Source of the DNA: Taibaiella sp.
Lineage (GTDB): Bacteria > Bacteroidota > Bacteroidia > Chitinophagales > Chitinophagaceae
Reading direction: 5' to 3'
DNA: 64,000 bases
NCBI GenBank assembly: GCA_019739295.1
Contig: JAHHDV010000037.1
Coordinates: 28,437 to 92,436, forward strand
A program made the position numbers and the translations under genes. Shown one piece after another: positions 28,561 through 37,088 of the stretch; positions within the stretch are counted from its first letter, which is position 1, and each line of letters starts with the position of its first letter. The notes beneath the pieces are model-generated. The model was not told the origin of the DNA and searched no databases. It was given only the letters and a program-made list of their open reading frames with translations.

Positions 28561-29127
28561 ATGGCAACAACTGCAGATATCAGAAATGGTATGATCTTAA
28601 AATTGGACAATGCGCTGTATAGTGTGGTAGAGTTCGGCCAGAACAAAACAGCCCGTTCAGCTGCCAAAGTATGGGCTAAACTGAAAGGAGTAGATAACAA
28701 AAGATCTATCGAGCATACTTGGAACTCTGGAGAAGTCATTCATCCGGTAAGGATAGAAAGAAGAAATTATCAGTTCCTCTACAAAGACGATAATGGATTC
28801 AACCTGATGGATACTGAATCTTTCGAACAAATCACTGTAGATGAGAATATGATCGACAGGCCGGATTTATACAAGGACGGGCAGGATTGCTTCGTGCTCG
28901 TGAATACAGAGACCGAAATGCCATTGGGTGTGGAATTACCAGGCTCTGTAGTCCTTCGTGTTACTTATACCGAACCGGGCCTGAAAGGAGATACCGCCAC
29001 ACGTACTTTGAAGCCTGCTACCCTGGAAACGGGTGCTGCTGTAAATATTCCCCTTTTTGTAGATACAGACGAATTGATTAAAATCAATACAGTGACCGGT
29101 GAGTATATGGAAAGAGTAAAAGAATAA
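28561..29127 (+). CDS. efp: Elongation factor P
   Basis: A 188-residue three-domain EF-P, the usual length. It relieves ribosome stalling at polyproline stretches by entering the E site. The domain-I loop, normally PGKG with the modified Lys34, reads [16 protein letters not shown] here, placing Arg32 at the tip. That lines up with the Arg32 loop of Pseudomonas EF-P (KSGRNAAVVK), which is rhamnosylated by EarP. The C-terminal signature [21 protein letters not shown] is normal. No earP or epmA/B lies nearby, so the modification here is unknown. Confidence 0.94.
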   Translation: MATTADIRNGMILKLDNALYSVVEFGQNKTARSAAKVWAKLKGVDNKRSIEHTWNSGEVIHPVRIERRNYQFLYKDDNGFNLMDTESFEQITVDENMIDRPDLYKDGQDCFVLVNTETEMPLGVELPGSVVLRVTYTEPGLKGDTATRTLKPATLETGAAVNIPLFVDTDELIKINTVTGEYMERVKE

Positions 29128-29201
29128 TTGCTTTTTTCAAAACTATTCTCTACCTTACGACATCAATTATATATTTATTAAATTATATTGTATTTTCAGT
29201 T

Positions 29202-29684
29202 ATGGAATATAAACAAATTCAGGAATTAATTAAAGTTATCAATAAATCCAATATAGAGACGCTTAAAATCAAAGATGGGGAGTTTGAGATCACGATCAAG
29301 CAACAATCCAATCAGGAAGCGCAGATTGTAACTTATGCTCCGCCGCCGGCTATGCCTGTGATGCAGGCAGCACCGGTAGCCCCTGCAGCGGCACCCCCTG
29401 CTCCTGCAGCGGAAGCTCCTAAAGCAGCTGAGGCGGCACCTGCCCATACGATCACGATCAAATCCCCGATGATCGGTACATTTTACAGAAGTTCCTCACC
29501 GGATAAACCAGCTTTTGTAAGTGTAGGAGACGAGGTGACAACGGGTAAGGTAGTCTGTATCATAGAGGCCATGAAGCTCTTCAATGAAATCGAAAGTGAG
29601 GTCAGCGGTAAGATCGTAAAGGTTCTGGTAGATGATGCCACACCGGTAGAGTACGACCAGCCTTTGTTTTTGGTAGAGCCTTAA
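29202..29684 (+). CDS. accB: Biotin carboxyl carrier protein of acetyl-CoA carboxylase
   Basis: A 160-residue protein. The N-terminal region (1-45) is followed by an Ala/Pro-rich linker (46-80) and a biotinyl domain with the biotin-accepting Lys125 in [11 protein letters not shown] and the thumb-containing [17 protein letters not shown]. Biotinylated by BirA, it shuttles carboxyl groups from AccC to the carboxyltransferase for malonyl-CoA synthesis. accC follows 105 bp later, separated by a strong terminator-like hairpin. Preceded by efp on the same strand. Confidence 0.95.
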   Translation: MEYKQIQELIKVINKSNIETLKIKDGEFEITIKQQSNQEAQIVTYAPPPAMPVMQAAPVAPAAAPPAPAAEAPKAAEAAPAHTITIKSPMIGTFYRSSSPDKPAFVSVGDEVTTGKVVCIIEAMKLFNEIESEVSGKIVKVLVDDATPVEYDQPLFLVEP

Positions 29685-29700
29685 TCCAATCCACATATTT

Positions 29701-29748
29701 AAATACTTTGGAAGTCTGACCGACATTATCTTCCAAAGTATTTTTTTA
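29701..29748 (+). terminator. Strong terminator/attenuator between accB and accC
   Basis: A perfect 14-bp stem AAATACTTTGGAAG/CTTCCAAAGTATTT (29701-29714 with 29730-29743) runs straight into T7 (29741-29747). It lies within the accB-accC interval. Confidence 0.8.
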
Positions 29749-29789
29749 TAAGCCTTATTGCTTCATATTTATTTTGAATAGAAAAATTT

Positions 29790-31127
29790 ATGTTTAAGAA
29801 AATACTTATAGCCAACCGTGGAGAGATCGCGCTGCGTGTGATCCGTACCTGTAGAGAAATGGGAATCAAAACGGTGGCCGTATATTCGACAGCTGACAAG
29901 GACAGCCTTCATGTGAAGTTTGCAGATGAAGCTGTATGTATCGGGAAACCCCAGGGTGCAGCGTCTTACCTCAATATACCACATATCATGGCTGCTGCTG
30001 AGATTACGAATGCGGATGCCATCCATCCGGGATATGGTTTCCTTGCTGAGAATGCCGAATTTGCGGAGATCTGCGGGAAATATAATATTAAATTTATCGG
30101 GCCTACTGCAGAGATGATCCGGAAGATGGGTGATAAGATCACTGCTAAAGAAACGATGATCAAAGCAGGCGTACCGGTTATCCCCGGTTCTGACGGATTA
30201 TTAGAAAGCTTAGACGAGGCTAAAAAGCTGGCCGAAGACATGGGCTTCCCGGTCATCCTTAAGGCCACTGCGGGAGGTGGCGGTAAAGGAATGCGTGTGG
30301 TCTGGGAGATGCATGAATTAGAGAAAGCTTATCATACTGCCAAAGCTGAAGCCGGAGCCGCATTTAAAAATGATGGTCTTTATATGGAGAAATTTGTTGA
30401 AGACCCGAGACATATCGAGATCCAGATAGCCGGAGACCAGTTCGGCACGGTGTGTCACCTGAGTGAAAGGGACTGCTCTATCCAGAGAAGACATCAGAAA
30501 CTGGTAGAAGAATCACCTTCACCGTTCATGACAGAGGAACTGAGGACCAAAATGGGAGAAGCTGCCATTAAAGCGGCTTCTGCGATCAATTATGAAAGTG
30601 TGGGTACCATAGAGTTCCTGGTGGATAAGCACAGGAATTTCTATTTTATGGAGATGAATACGCGTATCCAGGTAGAACACTGCGTGACTGAAGAAGTGAT
30701 CAATTTCGATCTGATCAAGGAGCAGATCAAGATAGCTGCCGGCATACCGATCAGTGGTAAGAACTATATCCCTACCATGCATGCTATAGAATGCAGGATC
30801 AACGCGGAAGATCCATACAATGACTTCCGTCCCAGCCCGGGTAAAATCACTGTCTTACATACTCCGGGAGGACATGGAGTGCGCGTAGACTCTCATATCT
30901 ATGCCGGTTATGTGATTCCGCCCTTTTATGATAGTATGATTGCCAAGATCATTGCAGTGGCCCAGACCAGGGAAGAAGCGATTCAGACCATGGAGCGGGC
31001 GTTGAGCGAATATGTTATCGAAGGTGTGAAGACAACGATTCCCTTCCACCAGCAATTGATGCAGGACAAAGATTTCCGTGAGGGGAACTTTACCACCAAG
31101 TTTATGGAGTCATTTGAGCTGAAATAG
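29790..31127 (+). CDS. accC: Biotin carboxylase subunit of acetyl-CoA carboxylase
   Basis: A 445-residue ATP-grasp enzyme: start [21 protein letters not shown], glycine loop [12 protein letters not shown], catalytic [10 protein letters not shown] and [17 protein letters not shown]. It carboxylates biotin on AccB with bicarbonate and ATP. Standard length and complete. It sits downstream of accB as in many bacteria, but a terminator-like hairpin between them suggests only partial read-through or a separate promoter. Confidence 0.95.
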   Translation: MFKKILIANRGEIALRVIRTCREMGIKTVAVYSTADKDSLHVKFADEAVCIGKPQGAASYLNIPHIMAAAEITNADAIHPGYGFLAENAEFAEICGKYNIKFIGPTAEMIRKMGDKITAKETMIKAGVPVIPGSDGLLESLDEAKKLAEDMGFPVILKATAGGGGKGMRVVWEMHELEKAYHTAKAEAGAAFKNDGLYMEKFVEDPRHIEIQIAGDQFGTVCHLSERDCSIQRRHQKLVEESPSPFMTEELRTKMGEAAIKAASAINYESVGTIEFLVDKHRNFYFMEMNTRIQVEHCVTEEVINFDLIKEQIKIAAGIPISGKNYIPTMHAIECRINAEDPYNDFRPSPGKITVLHTPGGHGVRVDSHIYAGYVIPPFYDSMIAKIIAVAQTREEAIQTMERALSEYVIEGVKTTIPFHQQLMQDKDFREGNFTTKFMESFELK

Positions 31128-31150
31128 CTTTATCCGGACTTATATATAAG

Positions 31151-31182
31151 ACAGCCTTGATTCCCGCAATCAGGGCTGTTTC
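31151..31182 (+). terminator. Probable terminator after accC
   Basis: An imperfect hairpin ACAGCC-TTGATT/AATCA-GGGCTGT (31151-31179) followed by a short T stretch, 23 bp past the accC stop. Confidence 0.55.
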
Positions 31183-31317
31183 ATTCGAGTGCCGTGACCC
31201 GGGGGGAATCCAACCGGAATCCTTGCCTGGTACCTGTTATTGCATTCCCTAACTATCCCGATAAATAACACTTATCGAACCGACTGCATCAGATTTAGTA
31301 GATTTGTGTTCTGACTT

Positions 31318-33139
31318 ATGACCAGAGCGTATTTTTCCGAAAACGTAACACCTGCCCTTCCCCATGCACCGGGGATCTACAGGTATTATGATGCCCGCAG
31401 GAAAATCATATATGTGGGCAAAGCCATAGATATTAAGAAGAGGGTGAGTTCGTACTTTCTGAAAAATGACCACTCACCCAAGACCAGAGCGCTTGTACAG
31501 GAAATAGACCATATCGAATATACGGTTACGCAGAGTGAGCATGATGCATTCCTCCTGGAAAATTCACTGATCAAACATTTCAAGCCTTATTATAACATTG
31601 CCCTGAAAGATGATAAGTCCTACCCTTTTGTCGTGATCAGGAATGAGGATTTTCCAAGGATGTACCTGACCAGAAGGTATGTTAAAGACGGCTCTGAATA
31701 TATCGGCCCGTTTACAGATGTATATACGGTGAAGCAATTATTACAATTGATCAGGTACGCGATTCCTTTAAGAACCTGCAATCTCCCTTTGACCCCCGCC
31801 AGTATTGCCAAAGGGAAGTTCAAAGTCTGCCTGGAATACCACCTGGGCAACTGCAAGGGACCTTGTGAAGGGAAGCAGTCCCTGGAGGAATATAATAGCA
31901 GTATCAAGACCGCAAAGAAACTGCTGAAAGGGAACCTGGCTTCGGTCATCAGGGATCTGAAGACCCGGATGGAGCAGGCGGCAGCTACACTTGCATTTGA
32001 AAAGGCTGCCCAACTCAAGCAGCAGATCGATGCTTTTAAGAATTATGAAAACAACTCGACAGTAGTCAGCACTAAAATAGGAGACATCGATGCAGCTACC
32101 CTGGTGGATACGGAACATCAGGCCTTTGTCAATTACCTCATTGTCAGGAATGGACTGGTGCTGCATTCCAAGAATATAACCATAGACAAAAAATTAGATG
32201 AAGAGCCCAAAGACATTCTCTCATTTGCCATTTCCAATCTGAGACCTCTGCTGGATACTTCCGGAAAAGAGATTTTAGTCCCTTTTGAAGTGAACCTGGA
32301 GGACAAGGATGTCGTTCAATCTATCCCGATAGCCGGAGATAAACGCAAGATCCTGGATATGAGTTTTACCAATGCCCACTATCAAAAAGAAGCTTTTGAA
32401 AAAAAAACGCAGGCTGCTGCTCCAGGATAAAACCCAGGATGAGAGAGAAGCAGTTCTCCTTCAGATCCAGAAAGAGCTGCATCTGAACAGGATACCCAGG
32501 CATATAGAGTGTTTTGATAATTCAAATTTTCAGGGTTCCTATCCTGTAGCGGCTATGGTTTGCTTTAAGGACGGATTGCCCTTTAAAAAGGAATACAGGC
32601 ATTTTCATATCAAAACGGTAGAAGGGATCAATGACTTTGCTTCAATGGAGGAGATCGTCTTCAGGAGGTATAAGGCCGTGATTGAAGAAGGCAAGCCCCT
32701 GCCCGACCTGATCATCATTGATGGGGGTAAAGGTCAGTTAGGTGCGGCTATGCATAGTATCGGATCCCTTGGATTATTGGGAAAAGTAACTGTCGTGGGA
32801 CTGGCAAAGAGAGAAGAGCTCCTCTTCTTCCCCGGTGATAAAGATCCTGTCCGGCTGGAATATAATGGAAAACCTATGCTGCTCATCCGCAGGATCAGGG
32901 ATGAGGTCCACAGGTTTGGCATTACCTTTCACCGGAAGACAAGGAGCAAAGGCACCATCAAAAATGAGCTGGAGGAGATCAAGGGTATAGGTAAGAAAAT
33001 AGCGGAACAATTGCTGCTTACTTACCGGTCTGTCCCTAATATCAGTCGGCTCAGCGAGGAGGAATTAGCCCAGTCCATCGGAAAGGGAAAGGCCAGGCTC
33101 GTGTACAGGTATTTTCATCCTGATGAGGACAGTATTTAG
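31318..33139 (+). CDS. uvrC: Excinuclease ABC subunit C (frameshifted)
   Basis: The GIY-YIG nuclease domain is N-terminal (APGIYRYYDARRKIIYVGKA), followed by the Cys cluster CNLPLT/CLEYHLGNCKGPCEG, the UVR domain (FEKAAQLKQQIDAF), the second nuclease domain (IECFDNSNFQGSYPVAAMV, IIDGGKGQLGAA) and a C-terminal helix-hairpin-helix (IKGIGKKIAEQLL). It makes both incisions in nucleotide excision repair with UvrA/UvrB. One extra A in the nine-A run at 32399-32407 shifts the frame; without it the protein reads FEKKRRLLLQDKTQDER and is about 606 residues. Probably a sequence error. Confidence 0.93.
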
Positions 33140-33236
33140 ACCCACATCCGTTCATGCATCTTTTCCTGGTCATTTATAGACGGGATTGTACCTAAAATTG
33201 TATAATTTTAAATTCTCAACCCGAGTTATCGTATCA

Positions 33237-33812
33237 TTGAATCTATATAGAAATATACCCAATATCCTTTCCGGGTACAGGATCCTGGCACTGCCGGTCA
33301 TTGTCTATGCATTGGTAACGGAAGATCATACATTGTTCATCGTTCTGATCTCCATCAACCTGCTTACCGATATCCTGGATGGCTTGATTGCAAGAATGTT
33401 TGACCTGGAATCAGAATTGGGCGCCAGGCTGGATTCGATAGCAGATATCGGCACATACCTGATGGCGGTAAGCGGGATGTGGATTTTGGAAAAAGACTTT
33501 GTGACCGATAAGAAATACGAATTTGCCTTGCTGGTCATCCTGTGGTTGCTGCCTCAGCTGGTTTCATTTGTCAGGCATTTCAGGTTTCCGAGCTTTCACT
33601 TGTATTCCAATAAAGTGACCGGGTATTTCCAGGGTATATTTATTTTTACTTACTTTTTATTTGGTTACAATAGTCTGCTTTTCTACTCCATGCTTATCAT
33701 CAGTTGTGTTGCCTACCTGGAAGAATTGTATTTTGTGCTCAAATTGTCCCAACTTCAGTCCAACCTGAAAAGCATTTTCCATTTTCACAGATTGAATAAG
33801 AATAACCATTAA
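33237..33812 (+). CDS. CDP-alcohol phosphatidyltransferase family protein
   Basis: A membrane enzyme of about 190 residues with the full CDP-alcohol phosphotransferase signature DG-x2-AR-x8-G-x3-D-x3-D (DGLIARMFDLESELGARLDSIAD). It moves a phospho-alcohol head group from CDP-activated lipid (or the reverse) with CMP release. No ATG opens the frame. TTG at 33237 is used; an upstream TTG at 33186 is also open, and if one T of the ATTG at 33236-33239 is an insertion the original start would be ATG (MNLYRNIPNILSGYRIL). It is followed 2 bp later by a cytidylyltransferase gene. The head group is unknown. Confidence 0.82.
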   Translation: MNLYRNIPNILSGYRILALPVIVYALVTEDHTLFIVLISINLLTDILDGLIARMFDLESELGARLDSIADIGTYLMAVSGMWILEKDFVTDKKYEFALLVILWLLPQLVSFVRHFRFPSFHLYSNKVTGYFQGIFIFTYFLFGYNSLLFYSMLIISCVAYLEELYFVLKLSQLQSNLKSIFHFHRLNKNNH

Positions 33813-33814
33813 TC

Positions 33815-34555
33815 ATGTCCTTACCTGTAGAGCTCATCGTCATCGTTTGTCTGTATTTCCTTATTGGAGCTATTGCTATCATTACCATCAATCGCAGAGG
33901 GCAGGATCCTCAAAATAAGGAAAGATGGATTAAATACTGGTTCTATTTATTGGTAATCCTGGTCACAATTCTTTCTATCCAGTACCTGTTCTTCACCTGG
34001 ATCGCCTTATTCATCAGTGTCATGGGCCTGTTCGAAATCATCAGTGCCTGGTGGAGATCGGGAAAAAGGAAAGCATGGGTGCTTATCATTGGTTTGTTCC
34101 TTTACCTCGTGATTGCCTTTGGATTTTTATTGTTTGCCTGGGATAGTGACAGCACTTACCTGCTTTTTACCTATACTTTAATTTTTACACAGGATGGTTT
34201 TGCACAGATCATCGGGCAATTGATGGGCAGGAAAAAATTTTTACCGGCCATTAGCCCGGACAAAACCCTGGCAGGCGTGGTGGGAGGATGTGCAGCAGCA
34301 CTTGTTATTTCCGCATTCATCTATAAATGGCTGGGTACCTATCTTCCTTCAGTGTGGATACTGATACCCCACATTCTGATTACCTGCTTCGGAGGACTGG
34401 CCGGTGATATCCTGGCTTCCAAATTTAAAAGGATTTGTGGTATTAAGGATTATTCGAATCTGATACCCGGGCATGGAGGCGTACTGGACCGGTTCGACAG
34501 CTTTATGCTGGCAGGAGCGATATTGGGTTACCTGATTAGATGTGAAATATTATGA
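33815..34555 (+). CDS. CdsA-like phosphatidate cytidylyltransferase
   Basis: A 246-residue polytopic membrane protein with about seven helices and the CdsA C-terminal signature GIKDYSNLIPGHGGVLDRFDS, whose Asp residues bind metal and CTP. Such enzymes make CDP-diacylglycerol or another CDP-lipid from CTP and a lipid phosphate. It starts 2 bp after a CDP-alcohol phosphotransferase gene and overlaps the UbiA-like gene by 4 bp (ATGA), so the three are translationally coupled. It may be a dedicated second CdsA for this pathway rather than the housekeeping one; that is inference. Confidence 0.85.
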   Translation: MSLPVELIVIVCLYFLIGAIAIITINRRGQDPQNKERWIKYWFYLLVILVTILSIQYLFFTWIALFISVMGLFEIISAWWRSGKRKAWVLIIGLFLYLVIAFGFLLFAWDSDSTYLLFTYTLIFTQDGFAQIIGQLMGRKKFLPAISPDKTLAGVVGGCAAALVISAFIYKWLGTYLPSVWILIPHILITCFGGLAGDILASKFKRICGIKDYSNLIPGHGGVLDRFDSFMLAGAILGYLIRCEIL

Positions 34556-35523
34556 ATATCAAAAGAAAGCAGAATGAATATACCCTCAGCAGCGAACAGC
34601 ATGCATCTTTCCTGAAAAGGTTCTGGATCTATCAGAAAGAGCGATTCCCGTTTATGGGACATGGTCTCCTGGTGGCTGCATTTAGTTTTTCTGCTGTTTC
34701 ATATTCCCGGATATGCAGAGGTGAGCCGGGCTTTGTAGAATGGAAGACCTTTCTGGTGGGGATTTTTACTACCATTTCACTGTTCCTGCTGGTGCGCATA
34801 TTCGATGAGTTTAAAGATGCTGCAGACGATGAGCGATACCGCCGGGAGCTGCCGGTGCCCAGGGGACTGGTTTCCTTAAAGGAGCTTCGGGACCTGGGCA
34901 TCATCCTTGTGATCTTTCAAATCACAATCAATTGGATCTTTTTTCCCAAGATGTTGCTCTTGTACGGAATAGCGGTAGGATACCTGTGTCTCATGGGAAA
35001 AGAATTTTTTATCAGTGAATGGCTGAAGAAGCATCAATTCTGGTATGTCGTTTCTCATATGTTCATCATCCCATTGATTGATATCTATGCCAGCGGCCTG
35101 GACTGGCTGCTTAAAGGTGTTCCCGCTCCTCCCGGTTTATTATTTTTCTTCGCTGTATCCTTTATGAGCGGTATCGTTTTGGAGATCGGAAGAAAGATCA
35201 GGATTCCCGAAGATGAACAGGCCGGGGTACTGACTTATTCTGCTATGCATGGGGATCGGAAAGCTACCCTGCTTTGGATATTGATGTTATTCCTTTCCTT
35301 CGTATTCAGCATTGCTGCATCAGGGTATGCGGGCTACGGCAATACAGGTTGGATCGTACTTACGGTACTGTTTATCATTTCTGCTGTTCCGGCAATGCTC
35401 TACCTGAATCGTGCGGGCAGGAAACGGGCCAAAATGATAGAAGCGTTTTCCGGTCTCTGGGCCATCTCCATGTATCTTACGCTTGGTGGTGTGCCGATGC
35501 TGGAAAGGCTGGTCGGGTCATAA
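34552..35523 (+). CDS. UbiA-superfamily prenyltransferase-like membrane protein
   Basis: A 323-residue protein with about eight to nine helices and the two Asp-rich motifs of the UbiA fold: RIFDEFKDAADDERYRREL (about 82-100) and RKIRIPEDEQAGVLTYS (about 214-230). UbiA proteins transfer isoprenoid (or phosphoribosyl) groups from a diphosphate to an acceptor at the inner membrane. The second motif is not the usual DxxxDxxxD. It overlaps the CdsA-like gene by 4 bp. The acceptor may be a lipid or a small molecule made by the neighbours; unknown. Confidence 0.78.
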   Translation: MNIKRKQNEYTLSSEQHASFLKRFWIYQKERFPFMGHGLLVAAFSFSAVSYSRICRGEPGFVEWKTFLVGIFTTISLFLLVRIFDEFKDAADDERYRRELPVPRGLVSLKELRDLGIILVIFQITINWIFFPKMLLLYGIAVGYLCLMGKEFFISEWLKKHQFWYVVSHMFIIPLIDIYASGLDWLLKGVPAPPGLLFFFAVSFMSGIVLEIGRKIRIPEDEQAGVLTYSAMHGDRKATLLWILMLFLSFVFSIAASGYAGYGNTGWIVLTVLFIISAVPAMLYLNRAGRKRAKMIEAFSGLWAISMYLTLGGVPMLERLVGS

Positions 35524-35555
35524 TCCGGTAAGTATTTTCAAAAGAGAAACATTGA

Positions 35556-36551
35556 CTACCTGATGAGTTTTGCAATCTTTTTCAGGTCTTTCTTCCTGAA
35601 GTTGTATGCCATGCTGTAATGTTCGGAATACAATAGCTGACCGGTTCCGCTATCATAGATGCTGATCCATTTGGTAGTGGAGCATTTGGCATACACTAAA
35701 TATTTTATGGACCTGCTTTGATCCAGTATCATTTTATTGAGCTCTTCCTGGCTTACAAACCGGACAGGGTATTTATAGGCCTCTGTCAGCTCCTCATCTT
35801 TATGTTCCTTTTCATCTTCCGCACCTGTAAAAATATTCAATTGAATATTGACATAATCCGGAATATACAGGGTATCCTTGGCCAGGGATTTTAATGGTGC
35901 TTTCTCTTTGAGTTCATCATAGACCTGCTTGGTCTCGCCCGAGATCATGTAGTCATTGATCTCCTTGAGATAACCGGCCAGTATTCCCGGCTGCCAGTTG
36001 TAGAGCAGCGCATCGTTGTACATATACTGGGTAAGGGATGTACTGAAGTTTTTCTTCCCCTGGTAACTGAAAACTACACTGTTCATATAGGCATCAACAT
36101 CACCGAATAAGAATATTCTTGCCATCAGGGACCTGTCTCCCTTAGGCCGGGAATCATGAGGCATCCAGAGGTCATAGGTAAAATACATATACTGGTGATC
36201 AAGTCCCTTCCCATAATTATGCTTGGTAAACATAAATCCTCCGAATGTACAAAATGAATAACCCGGCTTATTGGCAAAGTCAGAGACCTCTTTGGGACTG
36301 ATGATTCTGAATGGCGTTACAGTCCAGAATTTTTCAATTGCTTTTCTGAATTCTGCTTCATCATCGTAATCCCCGGATTGTAAAGTAAACAATGTCGTCG
36401 TTTTCCTGAATCGCTCGAATTCGCTTTTACTGATATCTCCTGCAGTGTAGATTTTTAATACTTCTTCCGACCCTACCTGTACCTGGCCATAACCTGTATA
36501 ATGGATTAAAAAAACAAATAAGAGCACAAGAAATGTAACGAAAGGTCGCAT
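35556..36551 (-). CDS. Hypothetical secreted protein
   Basis: A 331-residue protein with a signal peptide (MRPFVTFLVLLFVFLIHYTGYG). The mature part has no hydrophobic helices and no catalytic motif I recognise; one segment reads FRKAIEKFWTVTPFRII. It stands alone on the minus strand between the two halves of the lipid-chemistry locus, so it is probably not part of that pathway. Likely periplasmic or outer-membrane associated. Confidence 0.6.
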   Translation of the reverse strand: MRPFVTFLVLLFVFLIHYTGYGQVQVGSEEVLKIYTAGDISKSEFERFRKTTTLFTLQSGDYDDEAEFRKAIEKFWTVTPFRIISPKEVSDFANKPGYSFCTFGGFMFTKHNYGKGLDHQYMYFTYDLWMPHDSRPKGDRSLMARIFLFGDVDAYMNSVVFSYQGKKNFSTSLTQYMYNDALLYNWQPGILAGYLKEINDYMISGETKQVYDELKEKAPLKSLAKDTLYIPDYVNIQLNIFTGAEDEKEHKDEELTEAYKYPVRFVSQEELNKMILDQSRSIKYLVYAKCSTTKWISIYDSGTGQLLYSEHYSMAYNFRKKDLKKIAKLIR

Positions 36552-36665
36552 ATAGAATTATTTTTATTTCTAAAAGAAAGGAAAAAAAAGATGCAAATAT
36601 AAGTAAAGGAAAAGTCAAATTTAAAATATGTAACTACAGGTATCATCCGAAAACAATTACTTTGA

Positions 36666-37088
36666 ATGGGAAAACAGGAGGAACAGGATACCGGAGCAGG
36701 ATATAAAACTCAGTATATGTCTATAGTTATAGTTTATTTACTTTATATTTGGGTAGCTCTTATCCATTGTTTATTTGTCGGGGCTACGGTTTATTTATTT
36801 TTTGGTCATTTTTTCATCCGTCAAAGGCGTTGGGTGAATGTAGTTATTTTTTTAATTTGTTTAGCATTTCTTGAGGTATATTGGATTCCTGTTGCAGATG
36901 ATTTAGGACTGGTCATTCATACTGCCGATCAGGCACTGCTGGACTATTTTGATATCGATCCCAAGGAGAACATCGTTCCCCTGCTCCGTCCTAAAAATAT
37001 GCAATGGGTGATCTGGTTGATCTCGGGATGGATTGCGGACAGTGTCGGGAGATTTGGCTATAAAAAAATGCTTCAAAACAGTAAATGA
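36666..37088 (+). CDS. Small polytopic membrane protein of the lipid locus
   Basis: A 140-residue protein with three or four predicted helices. An internal ATG at 36717 (MSIVIVYLLYIWVALIH) is an alternative start that would remove a hydrophilic 17-residue lead. No family is recognised. Its stop overlaps the start of the phosphotransferase-like gene (ATGA at 37085-37088), so the two are translationally coupled. The context suggests a membrane anchor or partner for that enzyme, which is inference only. Confidence 0.6.
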   Translation: MGKQEEQDTGAGYKTQYMSIVIVYLLYIWVALIHCLFVGATVYLFFGHFFIRQRRWVNVVIFLICLAFLEVYWIPVADDLGLVIHTADQALLDYFDIDPKENIVPLLRPKNMQWVIWLISGWIADSVGRFGYKKMLQNSK

